From: Nocardioides humilatus
Lineage (GTDB): Bacteria > Actinomycetota > Actinomycetes > Propionibacteriales > Nocardioidaceae
NCBI RefSeq assembly: GCF_008373755.1
Contig: NZ_VUJV01000003.1
Coordinates: forward strand, 1,240,001-1,304,000
Direction: 5' to 3'
DNA length: 64,000 bases
Position numbers and translations under genes: made by a program. This document shows, piece after piece, positions 46,022 to 54,033 of the stretch. Each line of letters starts with the position of its first letter. The stretch's first letter is position 1. The notes beneath the pieces are model-generated. The model had not been told where the DNA came from, did not search any database, and worked only from the letters and a program-made list of their open reading frames with translations.

Positions 46022-46050
46022 CGTAACTAACGCTCGTGCGGCATCGTTGG
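46022..46050 (+). promoter_or_regulatory. Candidate BldN-type promoter of the DUF5667 gene
   Basis: CGTAAC (46022-46027), 17 bp, then CGTTGG (46045-46050), close to the sigma-BldN consensus recalled from Streptomyces (CGTAAC-N16-CGTTGA). rsbN there has its own sigma-BldN-dependent promoter in the same position. The start codon follows 37 bp after the -10 element. Confidence 0.6.
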
Positions 46051-46087
46051 CCGATAGGAAGCATCACCACGACCAAGGATGGCTGGC

Positions 46088-47242
46088 ATGACCGGGGCGT
46101 TCACGAGCAGGCGCCGCGCCGAGGAATTCGACGCGCTGGTCTCTTCTGCTGCTCCCGCCACGGCCGACGCCGCTCCTTACGTCGACCTGCTCGCACTCGT
46201 CGCCGAGCTGCGGGCCGAGGCACCGGTGCTGGCGCGCGAGGAGTTCGTCTCCGACCTGCGCAGCCGTCTGGTCGTCGAGGCCGCCCGCCAGGCCCGCCCG
46301 ATCGACGCCGCAACGCGTCTCCGACTCACCCCCAAGCAGCGTTCCGGCGCCCGCGAGCGGCGGGCCGCGACCGTGCTCGGCGGCTTCGCGATCGTCGCCG
46401 CCTCCGGCTCGATGGCCATGGCCTCCCAGACCGCGCTGCCCGGCGACGTCCTCTACCCGGTCAAGCGGGCGATCGAGAACGTCCACACCAACCTGCAGTC
46501 CAGCGACGCCGACAAGGCCGAGACGCTGCTCGCCCACGCGCAGAAGCGCCTCGACGAAGCCCAGCAGCTCACGGCTGAGGGCGCCGATGCCGGCACCGTG
46601 GCCGCCACGCTCCAGGACTTCACCGACCAGTCCAGCCAGGCGACCGAGCTCGCGCTCGACGACTACGCCGCGACGGGCGACCAGGAGACCATCGGCGAGC
46701 TGCGGTCCTTCGCGTCCGCGTCGATGGGCGAGCTCGACGAGCTCGGCGACGTCGTCCCCGACGACGCGCGGCCGGCCCTGATCACCGCGGCCCAGTCGCT
46801 GATGGACGCCGACAGCGCCGCCTTCCAGATCTGCCCGACCTGCGGCGACGGCGAGGTGACCCAGCTTCCCGATGGCGTCGCAGCACCTGCCGCGCTCGAA
46901 CTTCCGCTGAACGCCGAGCCGACCGCGGCCTCGATCATCGGACTCTCGCCCGACTTCCTCGACGACGTCGAGGACGCGATCGAGGACACGCCGGTCAAGG
47001 GCAAGCCGGGCAAGCACCACGGCGGCGGCCAGACCACGGTCGACACCACCCCGGGCACGCCCGACGTGGGCGACGACGTCACCGACGACACCGACGACGT
47101 CACCAACCCGCTCGAGGACCTCGGCGACAAGATCAAGCACGACCTGACGCCGGGCGCTGACAACAGCGAGGTCGTCGACAGCACGGTCACCGGAGTCGTC
47201 GACGGCCTCAACGGCCTCGTCGACGCCCTCCTGGGCAACTGA
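46088..47242 (+). CDS. DUF5667 membrane protein, possible anti-sigma factor (RsbN-like)
   Basis: A 384-residue protein. A cytoplasmic N-terminus of about 95 residues (FTSRRRAEEFDALVSS...) precedes one transmembrane helix (AATVLGGFAIVAASGSMAMA) and an extracytoplasmic domain with TALPGDVLYPVKRAIE, the DUF5667 signature. The C-terminal third is Asp/Thr/Gly-rich and low complexity. An ATG three codons upstream (46079) is possible, but AAGGA is better spaced for 46088. The anti-sigma role is inferred from topology and the neighbouring sigma gene. Confidence 0.82.
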   Translation: MTGAFTSRRRAEEFDALVSSAAPATADAAPYVDLLALVAELRAEAPVLAREEFVSDLRSRLVVEAARQARPIDAATRLRLTPKQRSGARERRAATVLGGFAIVAASGSMAMASQTALPGDVLYPVKRAIENVHTNLQSSDADKAETLLAHAQKRLDEAQQLTAEGADAGTVAATLQDFTDQSSQATELALDDYAATGDQETIGELRSFASASMGELDELGDVVPDDARPALITAAQSLMDADSAAFQICPTCGDGEVTQLPDGVAAPAALELPLNAEPTAASIIGLSPDFLDDVEDAIEDTPVKGKPGKHHGGGQTTVDTTPGTPDVGDDVTDDTDDVTNPLEDLGDKIKHDLTPGADNSEVVDSTVTGVVDGLNGLVDALLGN

Positions 47243-47255
47243 GCCTGCGCGAGGG

Positions 47256-47304
47256 CCTTGGTTTCGAGGCTCGGCGCTAGCGCGCTTCGCACCTCAACCA
47301 GCGG
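47256..47304. repeat. REP-like palindrome B, intergenic copy
   Basis: Both ends are identical, in reverse complement, to the menD element at 18814-18855: CCTTGGTTTCGAGGCTCG at one end and ACCTCAACCAGCGG at the other. The centre differs (GCGCTAGCGC here). It lies between two convergent genes, where it may end transcription from both sides. Confidence 0.85.
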
Positions 47305-47313
47305 CGATGCCGC

Positions 47314-48522
47314 CTACTTGAAAACGCTTTGGCGCTCCATGAGCAGGCTGTAGAGGGTCTGCTGGATCGTCTCGCGCACCTGGTCGGTGACGTTGAAGAC
47401 CAGCATCGGGTCCTCGGCGGCGTGCTCGTCGTACTCATCGGTCCGGATCGGCTCGCCGAACTCCAGCAGCCACTTCGACGGGAGCGGCACGAGGCCGAGC
47501 GGGCCGAGCAGCGGGAAGAAGGGCGTGATCGGGATGTAGGGCACGCCGAGCAGTCGCGCGAGCGCCGGGACATTGCCGACGAGCGGGTAGATCTCCTCGG
47601 CGCCCACGACCGACAGCGGGATGATCGGGACCTGGGTGCGCAGGGCGGCCGACACGAAGCCGCCGCGCCCGAAGCGCTGCAGCTTGTAACGCTGCGAGTA
47701 GGGCTTGCCGATGCCCTTGAAGCCCTCGGGCCACACGCCGACGAGCTCGCCGCCAGCGAGCATCCGTTCGGCGTCCTCGGAGCAGGCGAGCGTAGCGCCG
47801 CCCTTGCGCGCCATGGTGCTGACGAACGGCATCTTGAAGACCAGGTCGGCACCGAGCGCGCGCAGGTAGCGGTCGGAGTGGTCGCGCACCGAGACCATGG
47901 TCATCAGCGCGTCGACCGGGATCGTGCCGGAGTGGTTGGACACGATGAGTGCCCCACCCTTGGCGGGGATGTTCTCGGCGCCACGGACCTCGATGCGGAA
48001 CCACTTCTGGGCGATCGGCCGCAGCGCGGCCATGAAGAACCGCTCGGTGATCTCCGGGTCGAAGCCGAACTCGTCGACGACGTAGTCACCGGTCAGGCGG
48101 CGACGGAGGAACGCGAGGAAGTGGGCGAGCTGGCTTTCCCACTGGTCACCGAAGACCTCGCGCGCGGCCGTCTGGAGGGCGGCGAGCCAGTCGCTGACCG
48201 GGATGCCGCCGGGCGCCTCGCGATCGGTCACGGTCAGCTGCGAGGTCCCGACCGGGGTCGTCAGCGAGCCGTCGAGCGGGATGACGGTGTCACTCGCGAG
48301 CGGGATCACCGACTCCGTCGCGGGCGGTTCGGCGAAGGGGGCTTGCGGAGCGGCATCCGTGCCCTTGGCCTCGGCCTGCTCGGGCTGGGGCGACTCGGGC
48401 TCGGGCGGCTTCGGCGTGCGCGCACCCGGCGCGAGTCCGCGCGCTGCGGCGGACGGTCGCGTGCCGGTGCCTCGGCCGGGTCGGCCACGCGTGCCGATCG
48501 GAATGATCTCGGCGTCACCCAT
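47314..48522 (-). CDS. Lysophospholipid acyltransferase family protein (Rv0502-like)
   Basis: A 402-residue acyltransferase. After a Pro/Ala-rich N-terminus of about 130 residues comes the PlsC-type domain with IVSNHSGTIPVDALM, where the catalytic His and Asp are spaced more widely than the usual HX4D, and GVWPEGFKGIGKPYS. This variant is shared with the Rv0502 group. The start MGDAEII at 48522 has GGAGG 5 nt upstream and overlaps the epimerase stop by 8 bp. It probably makes or remodels membrane lipid; acceptor unknown. Confidence 0.87.
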   Translation of the reverse strand: MGDAEIIPIGTRGRPGRGTGTRPSAAARGLAPGARTPKPPEPESPQPEQAEAKGTDAAPQAPFAEPPATESVIPLASDTVIPLDGSLTTPVGTSQLTVTDREAPGGIPVSDWLAALQTAAREVFGDQWESQLAHFLAFLRRRLTGDYVVDEFGFDPEITERFFMAALRPIAQKWFRIEVRGAENIPAKGGALIVSNHSGTIPVDALMTMVSVRDHSDRYLRALGADLVFKMPFVSTMARKGGATLACSEDAERMLAGGELVGVWPEGFKGIGKPYSQRYKLQRFGRGGFVSAALRTQVPIIPLSVVGAEEIYPLVGNVPALARLLGVPYIPITPFFPLLGPLGLVPLPSKWLLEFGEPIRTDEYDEHAAEDPMLVFNVTDQVRETIQQTLYSLLMERQSVFK

Positions 48523-49579
48523 CGATACCTCCGGCAAGCGTCAGAGCAGGCGGGCGGTCCTCATCGACCTCGGGCAGGCGCTCGGCGACAGCCGCGAGCA
48601 ACCGTTCGGTGCGACCGCCCGTGGGCGGCAGAGTGGCGGCGAACTCGCCGAACGCTTCGGCGGTCGAGTAGCGCGGCTCGAAGCCGAGCTCCTCGTGCAT
48701 CCGGGTCGTGTCGACGCCCCGGCCGTAGGTGAGGAAGGCGACCAGCTCGGGCGAGAGATCGCCCAGCCGGGCCGAGCGGAGCGCCGAGCCGAGGCCACCG
48801 AAGGCCAGGCCCGGGACCGGTACGCCGGGCCGCTGCAGGCGCCGCAGGGCCTGGGACAGCATCAGGGTGCCGTTGCCGGCGACGTTGAACGTGCCGTGCA
48901 CGTCGGCGGTCACCGCGTGCCGCAGCACCCGGTTGAGGTCGTGCTCGTGGAGGAACTGCAGGCGCGGGTCGAACCCGAGGACGGTCGGGATGACCGGAAG
49001 GCGGAAGTAGCCCGTGACCGGGCTGACCACGCGCGGGCCGATGACGTTGGCACAGCGCAGCGTGGTGACGGTGACGTCAGGACGGCGGCGGGCGAAGCCA
49101 CGGACGTAGGCCTCGACCTCGGCGACGTCCTTGGCGTATCCGGAGCGCGCGGGTCGGCGCGGCTCCATGTCCTCGGTGAACATCGCCGGGTCGCCGCTGC
49201 TGGCACCGTAGACAGTGGTCGTCGACTTCACGACCAGCTGGCGGATCGACTCCGCCTTCTGGCACGCAGCGAGGAGCTGCATCGTGCCGATGACGTTGAG
49301 CTCCTTCATCGTGCCGCGCGCGCCGGCGGAGCCGGGCGTGGCGATGACGCTCATGTGGACGACGGTGTCGACGTCCTCCCGGGCGATCACCTTGGCGATC
49401 ACCGGGTTGCGGATGTCGGCGCGGATGAACTGGACGTCGCCGATGTCGCCGCGTGGCGGCATTACGTCGACGCCGATCACCCGCTCGACCGTGGGGTCGT
49501 TGGCGAGGGATCGGGCGCAGGTGCGACCGAGGTCACGGGACACGCCAGTGACCAGGACGGTGCGACCGCTCATACCCAT
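48515..49579 (-). CDS. NAD-dependent epimerase/dehydratase family protein (GalE2/Rv0501-like)
   Basis: A 354-residue extended short-chain dehydrogenase. The nucleotide motif is VLVTGVSRDLGRTCARSL. The serine region is VVKSTTTVYGASSG and the tyrosine-containing GYAKDVAEVEAY takes the place of YxxxK without its lysine at the usual spacing, so sugar-epimerase activity is uncertain. Starts at 49579 or two codons later (49573). It forms an operon with bS22 upstream and the acyltransferase downstream, as in M. tuberculosis. Confidence 0.87.
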   Translation of the reverse strand: MGMSGRTVLVTGVSRDLGRTCARSLANDPTVERVIGVDVMPPRGDIGDVQFIRADIRNPVIAKVIAREDVDTVVHMSVIATPGSAGARGTMKELNVIGTMQLLAACQKAESIRQLVVKSTTTVYGASSGDPAMFTEDMEPRRPARSGYAKDVAEVEAYVRGFARRRPDVTVTTLRCANVIGPRVVSPVTGYFRLPVIPTVLGFDPRLQFLHEHDLNRVLRHAVTADVHGTFNVAGNGTLMLSQALRRLQRPGVPVPGLAFGGLGSALRSARLGDLSPELVAFLTYGRGVDTTRMHEELGFEPRYSTAEAFGEFAATLPPTGGRTERLLAAVAERLPEVDEDRPPALTLAGGIDG

Positions 49580-49636
49580 GAACTCCCGACTCCCCCAGCC
49601 AAAAGAACCACGTGGCCCGCTACCCGCGGGCGTGGG

Positions 49637-49738
49637 TCACTTGCCGAGCTTGCGGCGCTGAACGCGCGTCTTCTTCAGAAGCTTGCGGTGCTTCTTCTTC
49701 GCCATGCGCTTGCGCCGCTTCTTGATGACAGAACCCAC
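49637..49738 (-). CDS. 30S ribosomal protein bS22 (AURKAIP1/COX24 domain)
   Basis: A 33-residue, extremely basic protein reading [20 protein letters not shown] then [13 protein letters not shown]. This is the small actinobacterial ribosomal protein found at position Rv0500B in M. tuberculosis and seen in mycobacterial ribosome structures. It starts at GTG with GGAGAGG 6 nt upstream. Easily missed because of its size. First gene of the epimerase-acyltransferase unit. Confidence 0.93.
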   Translation of the reverse strand: MGSVIKKRRKRMAKKKHRKLLKKTRVQRRKLGK

Positions 49739-49903
49739 GTGGAACCTCTCCAACACACCGAGCACTCGGCCCGGCATCGACTACCGCCGCGCCGACGGCA
49801 ATGTCGGACGACTCGAACAGCCTATCGGCCTGATCGAGCGGTTGGAGAATCAGGAGCAACGGTGAGAGGAACCTCGCACCACGGTGCACCGAGCAGGGAG
49901 CAC

Positions 49904-50116
49904 CTACCCAGCGTTGTAGAACGACTTGCGCAGGTAGTCGTCGACGTCACCCTCGGGGACGCGGAAGGACCGGCCGACTCGAACGGCGGGGAGCTCTCCG
50001 CTGTGCACGAGGCGGTAGACGGTCATCTTGGAGACGCGCATCATGGTCGCCACTTCGGCGATGGTGAGGAACTTGGGGTCCGGTCGGGATTCAGACCGCT
50101 CCTGTGACGAAGCCAT
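49904..50116 (-). CDS. Excisionase-type helix-turn-helix protein (Rv0500A-like)
   Basis: A 70-residue DNA-binding protein with one MerR/excisionase-like winged helix (FLTIAEVATMMRVSKMTVYRL, VRVGRSFRVPEGDVDDYL). The ATG at 50116 (MASSQERSE) is preferred; the frame runs 10 codons further. It is conserved between proC and bS22 in many actinobacteria. A 12-bp palindrome upstream may be its own site. The 165 bp between it and bS22 hold no other gene. Confidence 0.88.
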   Translation of the reverse strand: MASSQERSESRPDPKFLTIAEVATMMRVSKMTVYRLVHSGELPAVRVGRSFRVPEGDVDDYLRKSFYNAG

Positions 50117-50171
50117 GGCCAACCACACTTTCTGCGCGCCCGTCACCGCCTTCCCCAGCTGTGAACAGCGG

Positions 50172-50183
50172 ACGCCTAGGCGT
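50172..50183. promoter_or_regulatory. Palindrome upstream of the HTH gene
   Basis: ACGCCTAGGCGT is perfectly self-complementary and lies 55 bp upstream of the HTH start, just downstream of a possible -10 element (TATTCT on the minus strand, 50185-50190). The position at the presumed transcription start suggests an operator. Confidence 0.4.
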
Positions 50184-50332
50184 GAGAATAGAGCCAGATG
50201 TGACTCATGGGGAAGAGATTCACCACTGGAACTTTTGTGACTCGGCGTGTCGACTTGACGGTACCCCTCAAATCAAATTGGCCACACGGGCAACAGAGTT
50301 CACGCGAAGGCCCCACTGTGGGACGCTGCAGC

Positions 50333-50716
50333 ATGCTCACGGTCGGCCTCGTCCTCGCCGGGCTCGCAGCCCTGCTCCACGTCTACATCTTCTTCATGGA
50401 GTCGCTGGCGTGGACCAAGCCCAGCACCCGGGCGGTCTTCGGCACCACCGCCGAGGAAGCCGAGACGACCAAGGAGCTCGCCTACAACCAGGGCTTCTAC
50501 AACCTGTTCCTCGCCGTCGTGAGCGGCATCGGGATCGCGCTGACCGCGGCCGACAAGGACGAGGTCGGGCCTGCTCTGGTGCTGGCCGGCGTCGGTTCGA
50601 TGCTCGCCGCGGCGATCGTGCTGGTCGCCTCCAACCCATCCCGCGCCTCGGCCGCGACCAAGCAGGGCCTGGTGCCGCTGCTCGCCGTCGTCGCCGTCGT
50701 GATCGGGCTGCAGTAG
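50333..50716 (+). CDS. DUF1304 family membrane protein
   Basis: A 127-residue protein with four transmembrane helices. The conserved HVYIFFMESLAW segment, ELAYNQGFYNLFLA and a final short helix are typical of DUF1304. The start MLTVGLVLAG is chosen because the 42 upstream codons are polar and unlike the family. Function unknown. Confidence 0.8.
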   Translation: MLTVGLVLAGLAALLHVYIFFMESLAWTKPSTRAVFGTTAEEAETTKELAYNQGFYNLFLAVVSGIGIALTAADKDEVGPALVLAGVGSMLAAAIVLVASNPSRASAATKQGLVPLLAVVAVVIGLQ

Positions 50717-50737
50717 GCCCCAGCAGCCCGCAGCAGC

Positions 50738-51256
50738 TCAGCCCTGCGCGGCTCCGGGGCCGCGTCGCCGGACTTCCTCGACCTGGACCAAGGACTCACG
50801 CAGGTCGGTCAACCACTCGTCGCTGTGCTGCTGGACCAGGCGCACGCACCAGCCGAGCGCATCGCTGCGGCTGCGCGCCACGCCTCCGGCGACCAGCAGG
50901 TCGAGCACGCGACGCTCGGGCTGGCGCAGGCGTGTCATGACCGGGGCCGCGACGTGCGTGTAGAGGGCGCGGGTCTCGTCGCACTCCACGCCCCAGGACA
51001 CCTTGCGGTCGAAACGGCGCTCGGCCTCCCGCGCCACGGTCATCCGAGCTGCACGCGTGCGCTCGCGGAACTCGGCGATCCGCCCCTCGATGGTCGCCGC
51101 ACGCTCGGCGTCGGAGACGTCCTCGGCGAGGTCGGGCGCGGGGATCTTGCCGACGACGGTGATCTCCTCGCGGTCGACGACGACGTCGACCAGCTCGACG
51201 AAGAGGTCCTCAGGAAGGCGGCCGGCGAACCAGCCTCGGATCTCGTCTGCACTCAT
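50738..51256 (-). CDS. Conserved hypothetical protein divergent from the trpS leader
   Basis: A 172-residue cytoplasmic protein beginning MSADEIRGWFAGRLPEDLF, with a short beta-rich N-terminal domain (VELVDVVVDREEITVVGKI), a long charged helix (about 70-100, RIAEFRERTRAARMTVAREAE) and a C-terminal helical domain (VLDLLVAGGVARSRSDALGW). The fold is not recognised. The start codon directly follows an AT-rich palindrome with a CATAAT -10-like element, so the transcript is probably leaderless. Confidence 0.7.
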   Translation of the reverse strand: MSADEIRGWFAGRLPEDLFVELVDVVVDREEITVVGKIPAPDLAEDVSDAERAATIEGRIAEFRERTRAARMTVAREAERRFDRKVSWGVECDETRALYTHVAAPVMTRLRQPERRVLDLLVAGGVARSRSDALGWCVRLVQQHSDEWLTDLRESLVQVEEVRRRGPGAAQG

Positions 51257-51270
51257 GTAATTATGATTAC
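51257..51270. promoter_or_regulatory. AT-rich palindrome in the divergent promoter of the trpS leader
   Basis: GTAATTATGATTAC (arms GTAAT and ATTAC) touches the start codon of the minus-strand gene. It contains possible -10 elements for both directions: CATAAT on the minus strand and TATGAT (51262-51267) on the plus strand. Confidence 0.5.
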
Positions 51271-51307
51271 TCGCTTGCACCAGGAAGACAAGGGCCGACC
51301 GCCGCCG

Positions 51308-51361
51308 ATGTGCGACCATGACGAGGTGCTGACCTCGTCGTACTGCTGGTGGCTCGCCTGA
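51308..51361 (+). CDS. trp attenuator leader peptide
   Basis: A 17-codon ORF, MCDHDEVLTSSYCWWLA, with two adjacent Trp codons (51347-51352) three codons before the stop. Tandem codons for the regulatory amino acid close to the stop, followed at once by mutually exclusive hairpins and a terminator, define a classical leader peptide. AAGGG lies 13 nt upstream, a little far. An in-frame ATG at 51263 would lengthen the peptide by 15 residues. It controls the tryptophanyl-tRNA synthetase at 51465. Confidence 0.85.
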   Translation: MCDHDEVLTSSYCWWLA

Positions 51362-51362
51362 C

Positions 51363-51421
51363 GGCGGCCCACCTCAGCACACCCACCCATCGGCCGCCTG
51401 CGGGCGGCCGATCGTCGTTTT
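51363..51421 (+). terminator. Ribosome-mediated attenuator (antiterminator and terminator) of trpS
   Basis: The terminator has 10-bp perfect arms (ATCGGCCGCC 51389-51398 and GGCGGCCGAT 51403-51412), a 4-nt loop and CGTCGTTTT after it. The competing antiterminator is GGCGGCC (51363-51369), which pairs with GGCCGCC in the left arm of the terminator (51392-51398). The Trp codons themselves can pair with the CCACC at 51369-51373. A ribosome stalled on TGG-TGG would prevent that pairing and favour read-through. Confidence 0.85.
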
Positions 51422-51464
51422 CGGCCTCTGGCCGCCCGCGGGCCCACCCCCTGAAGGACCTGCG

Positions 51465-52421
51465 ATGACCCACCTGTCCCTGCTCAAGCCGACCGGGCAC
51501 CTGACGCTCGGCAACCACCTGGGCGCCCTCCGACCGATGCGCGAGGCGGCGACCGGCGACTCCTACTACGGGATCGCCGACCTCCACGCCCTCACCGTGG
51601 CCCACGACCCCGCGGCACTGCGCGCGCTCGTGCAGGAGATGGCGACCCTCCTCCTCGCCGTCGGCCTGGAGCCGGCAACGCTCTTCGTGCAGAGCCACGT
51701 CCCGGCGCACAGCGAGCTCGCCTACCTACTCGAGTGCACGGCGACGACGGGCGAGCTCAACCGGATGATCCAGTTCAAGGAGAAGGGTCGCGGCGTGCCG
51801 ACGACCCGGGCCTCCCTCTTCACCTACCCGGTGCTGATGGCCGCCGACATCCTGCTCTACCGCGCCGAGCGGGTGCCGGTCGGCGACGACCAGCGCCAGC
51901 ACGTCGAGCTCACCCGCGATCTCGCGCTGCGCTTCAACCAGGCCTACGGCCCGGTCTTCACCGTCCCGGAGATCGCGACACCGGCCGCGGGCGCGCGGGT
52001 GATGGATCTGCAGGACCCCACGACCAAGATGGGCAAGTCCCACCAGTCCGGAGCGGGGATCATCTACCTGCTCGACCCGCCCGACATCATCCGACGGAAG
52101 GTCGCGCGCGCCGTGACCGACTCCGCCACCGGGTCGGCGGCGGTGCGTCGGGACCGCGCGACCAAGCCGGGCGTGACCAATCTGATCGACATCCTCGAGG
52201 CGTGCGGCGGGTCGGCGGACGGGTTGTCGTCGTACGGCGCGCTCAAGACCGCCGTGACCGAGGCGGTCGTCGAGGAGCTGGCCCCGATCCAGAAGCGGTA
52301 CGCCGACCTCGCCTGCGACCCGGCCTCCGTGACTGCCGTTTACGCCGCGGGCGCGGAGCGCTGCCGGGAGGTGACCGCGCCTGTGCTCGCGGCGGCACGG
52401 GCGGCGATCGGGCTGGGGTGA
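51465..52421 (+). CDS. trpS: Auxiliary tryptophanyl-tRNA synthetase
   Basis: A 318-residue class I synthetase that charges tRNA-Trp. The HIGH-like motif is TGHLTLGNHLGAL and the KMSKS loop is TTKMGKSHQSG; the usual PSG before HIGH is replaced by KPTG. Size and motifs resemble the antibiotic-resistant second TrpRS of Streptomyces, whose gene is controlled by ribosome-mediated attenuation (recalled from published work). The leader here has the same logic. GAAGGA precedes the ATG. Confidence 0.92.
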   Translation: MTHLSLLKPTGHLTLGNHLGALRPMREAATGDSYYGIADLHALTVAHDPAALRALVQEMATLLLAVGLEPATLFVQSHVPAHSELAYLLECTATTGELNRMIQFKEKGRGVPTTRASLFTYPVLMAADILLYRAERVPVGDDQRQHVELTRDLALRFNQAYGPVFTVPEIATPAAGARVMDLQDPTTKMGKSHQSGAGIIYLLDPPDIIRRKVARAVTDSATGSAAVRRDRATKPGVTNLIDILEACGGSADGLSSYGALKTAVTEAVVEELAPIQKRYADLACDPASVTAVYAAGAERCREVTAPVLAAARAAIGLG

Positions 52422-52465
52422 GCCTCGGTGGATGAACTGTCGGCGGTCCTTGCGAGGATGGGCGC

Positions 52466-53161
52466 ATGCCCGTCTCCGGAGTCCTCTTCGACCTGGACGA
52501 CACCCTGTTCGACCACCGCGGTGCGGCTGACCGCGGCGTCCGTTCGTGGCTCGGCCACCTGGGGCTCGACGGCATGCTCGAGGACCACGTCGAGCGCTGG
52601 TTCGCGCTCGAGGCCTTCCACCACGAACGCTTTCAGCGCCGCGAGATCTCCCACGTCGAGCAGCGCCGGGCCCGCATCCGGGCGTTCCTGCCGGGGTGGG
52701 ACCTCGCCGACGACACCCTCGCCGACGACACGTTCGCCGGCTACCTCGCCTGCTACCGGGCGGCCTGGTCGGCGTTCACCGACGCCGCTGCTGCTCTCGA
52801 GCAGGCCCTCGGCGCCGGGCTCAGGGTCGGCATCCTGACCAACGGCGACCAGGCCATCCAAGAGACGAAGGTCCAGCGCACCGGCCTGGCGTCCTTCGGC
52901 GTCCCGGTCTTCGCGTCCTCGTCACTACCCGCGGCCAAGCCCGACCCGCGCGCCTTCCACGAGGTGTGCGCGCGCCTCGGCGTTGCCCCCCAGGACTGCG
53001 TGATGGTCGGCGACTCCCTGCGCCACGACGTGCGTGGTGCCTCCGGCGCAGGTCTGACCGCGGTCCTCGTCGACCGCGCCGGCCGCTACGACCGCCGGCG
53101 TGCGGAGGTCGCGGGCGTCACCCGCATCCGGTCGCTCGCCGAGCTGCGCTGGGCGAGCTGA
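52466..53161 (+). CDS. HAD-superfamily hydrolase
   Basis: A 231-residue phosphatase-like protein with motif I GVLFDLDDTLFDHRG, motif II ILTNGDQ, motif III lysine in AAKPDPRAFHE and motif IV MVGDSLRHDVRGA. A helical cap lies between motifs I and II. It follows trpS by 44 bp on the same strand and may share its attenuator-controlled transcript. Substrate unknown. Confidence 0.9.
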   Translation: MPVSGVLFDLDDTLFDHRGAADRGVRSWLGHLGLDGMLEDHVERWFALEAFHHERFQRREISHVEQRRARIRAFLPGWDLADDTLADDTFAGYLACYRAAWSAFTDAAAALEQALGAGLRVGILTNGDQAIQETKVQRTGLASFGVPVFASSSLPAAKPDPRAFHEVCARLGVAPQDCVMVGDSLRHDVRGASGAGLTAVLVDRAGRYDRRRAEVAGVTRIRSLAELRWAS

Positions 53162-53165
53162 GGGG

Positions 53166-53969
53166 CTAGTTCCCGGAGGCGAGCTCGCGCGACCGGTCGC
53201 GCGCAGCCTCCAGCGCGGCCAGGAAGGCAGCGCGCACCTTGTGGACCTCGAGCTCGCGCAGCGCGGCCGCCGTGGTGCCCGCCGGCGAGGTGACCTGCTC
53301 GCGCAGCACCGTCGGGTGCTCGCCGGTCTCGCTCAGCATCGCCGCTGACCCGACCAACGTCTGGATGGTGAGCTCGCTGGCCGTCGTACGAGGAAGGCCG
53401 AGGTGAACGCCCGCCTCGATCATCGACTCGACGACGAAGAAGATGTAGGCCGGCCCCGAGCCGCTGATCGCCGTGACCGCGTCCTGCTGCTTCTCGGGCA
53501 CGATCAAGACCTTGCCGACCGAGGCCATCAGCCCCTCCGCCTCGGCCAGGTGCGCGTCGTCGCAGTGGGAGCCGGCCGAGATCGCCGACATCCCCTGGTC
53601 GACCAGAGCGGGCGTGTTGGGCATGACCCTCACGACGGCGACGCCCTCGGGCACGTGCGACTCGATGAACGCGGTGGTGATGCCGGCCGCCAGCGAGACG
53701 AGCAGCTGACCGGGCCGGAGCACCGGTGCGATCTCGCGCAGCACGTCGGCCATGTCCTGCGGCTTCACGACGAGCGCGACCGTGTCGGCCTTCGTCGCCG
53801 CTTCGATGTTGGAGACGACCGCGACGCCGTACCGCTCCTCGAGCTCGGCGGCGCGCGCCTCGCGCTTCTCGCCGACGAGGAGCTGGTCGACGCGGCGACC
53901 CGCGCGGACCAGGCCGGACAGGAGGGTCTCACCCATCACTCCGGCGCCGATGACGGCGGTCTGCTTCAT
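53166..53969 (-). CDS. proC: Pyrroline-5-carboxylate reductase
   Basis: A 267-residue enzyme for the last step of proline synthesis. The Rossmann motif is AVIGAGVMGETLLSGL and the C-terminal signature TAISGSGPAYIFFVVE lies in the dimerisation domain, followed by LREQVTSPAGTTAAAL. The ATG at 53969 starts directly at the NADPH fold; the frame upstream is antisense to another gene. It converges on the HAD hydrolase gene. Confidence 0.96.
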   Translation of the reverse strand: MKQTAVIGAGVMGETLLSGLVRAGRRVDQLLVGEKREARAAELEERYGVAVVSNIEAATKADTVALVVKPQDMADVLREIAPVLRPGQLLVSLAAGITTAFIESHVPEGVAVVRVMPNTPALVDQGMSAISAGSHCDDAHLAEAEGLMASVGKVLIVPEKQQDAVTAISGSGPAYIFFVVESMIEAGVHLGLPRTTASELTIQTLVGSAAMLSETGEHPTVLREQVTSPAGTTAAALRELEVHKVRAAFLAALEAARDRSRELASGN

Positions 53970-54033
53970 GGCTGTGCTCGCTCTCCTGAACCAAGGATCT
54001 GACGAGGATTCTCGCATCCTGTTGAATCTCGGT

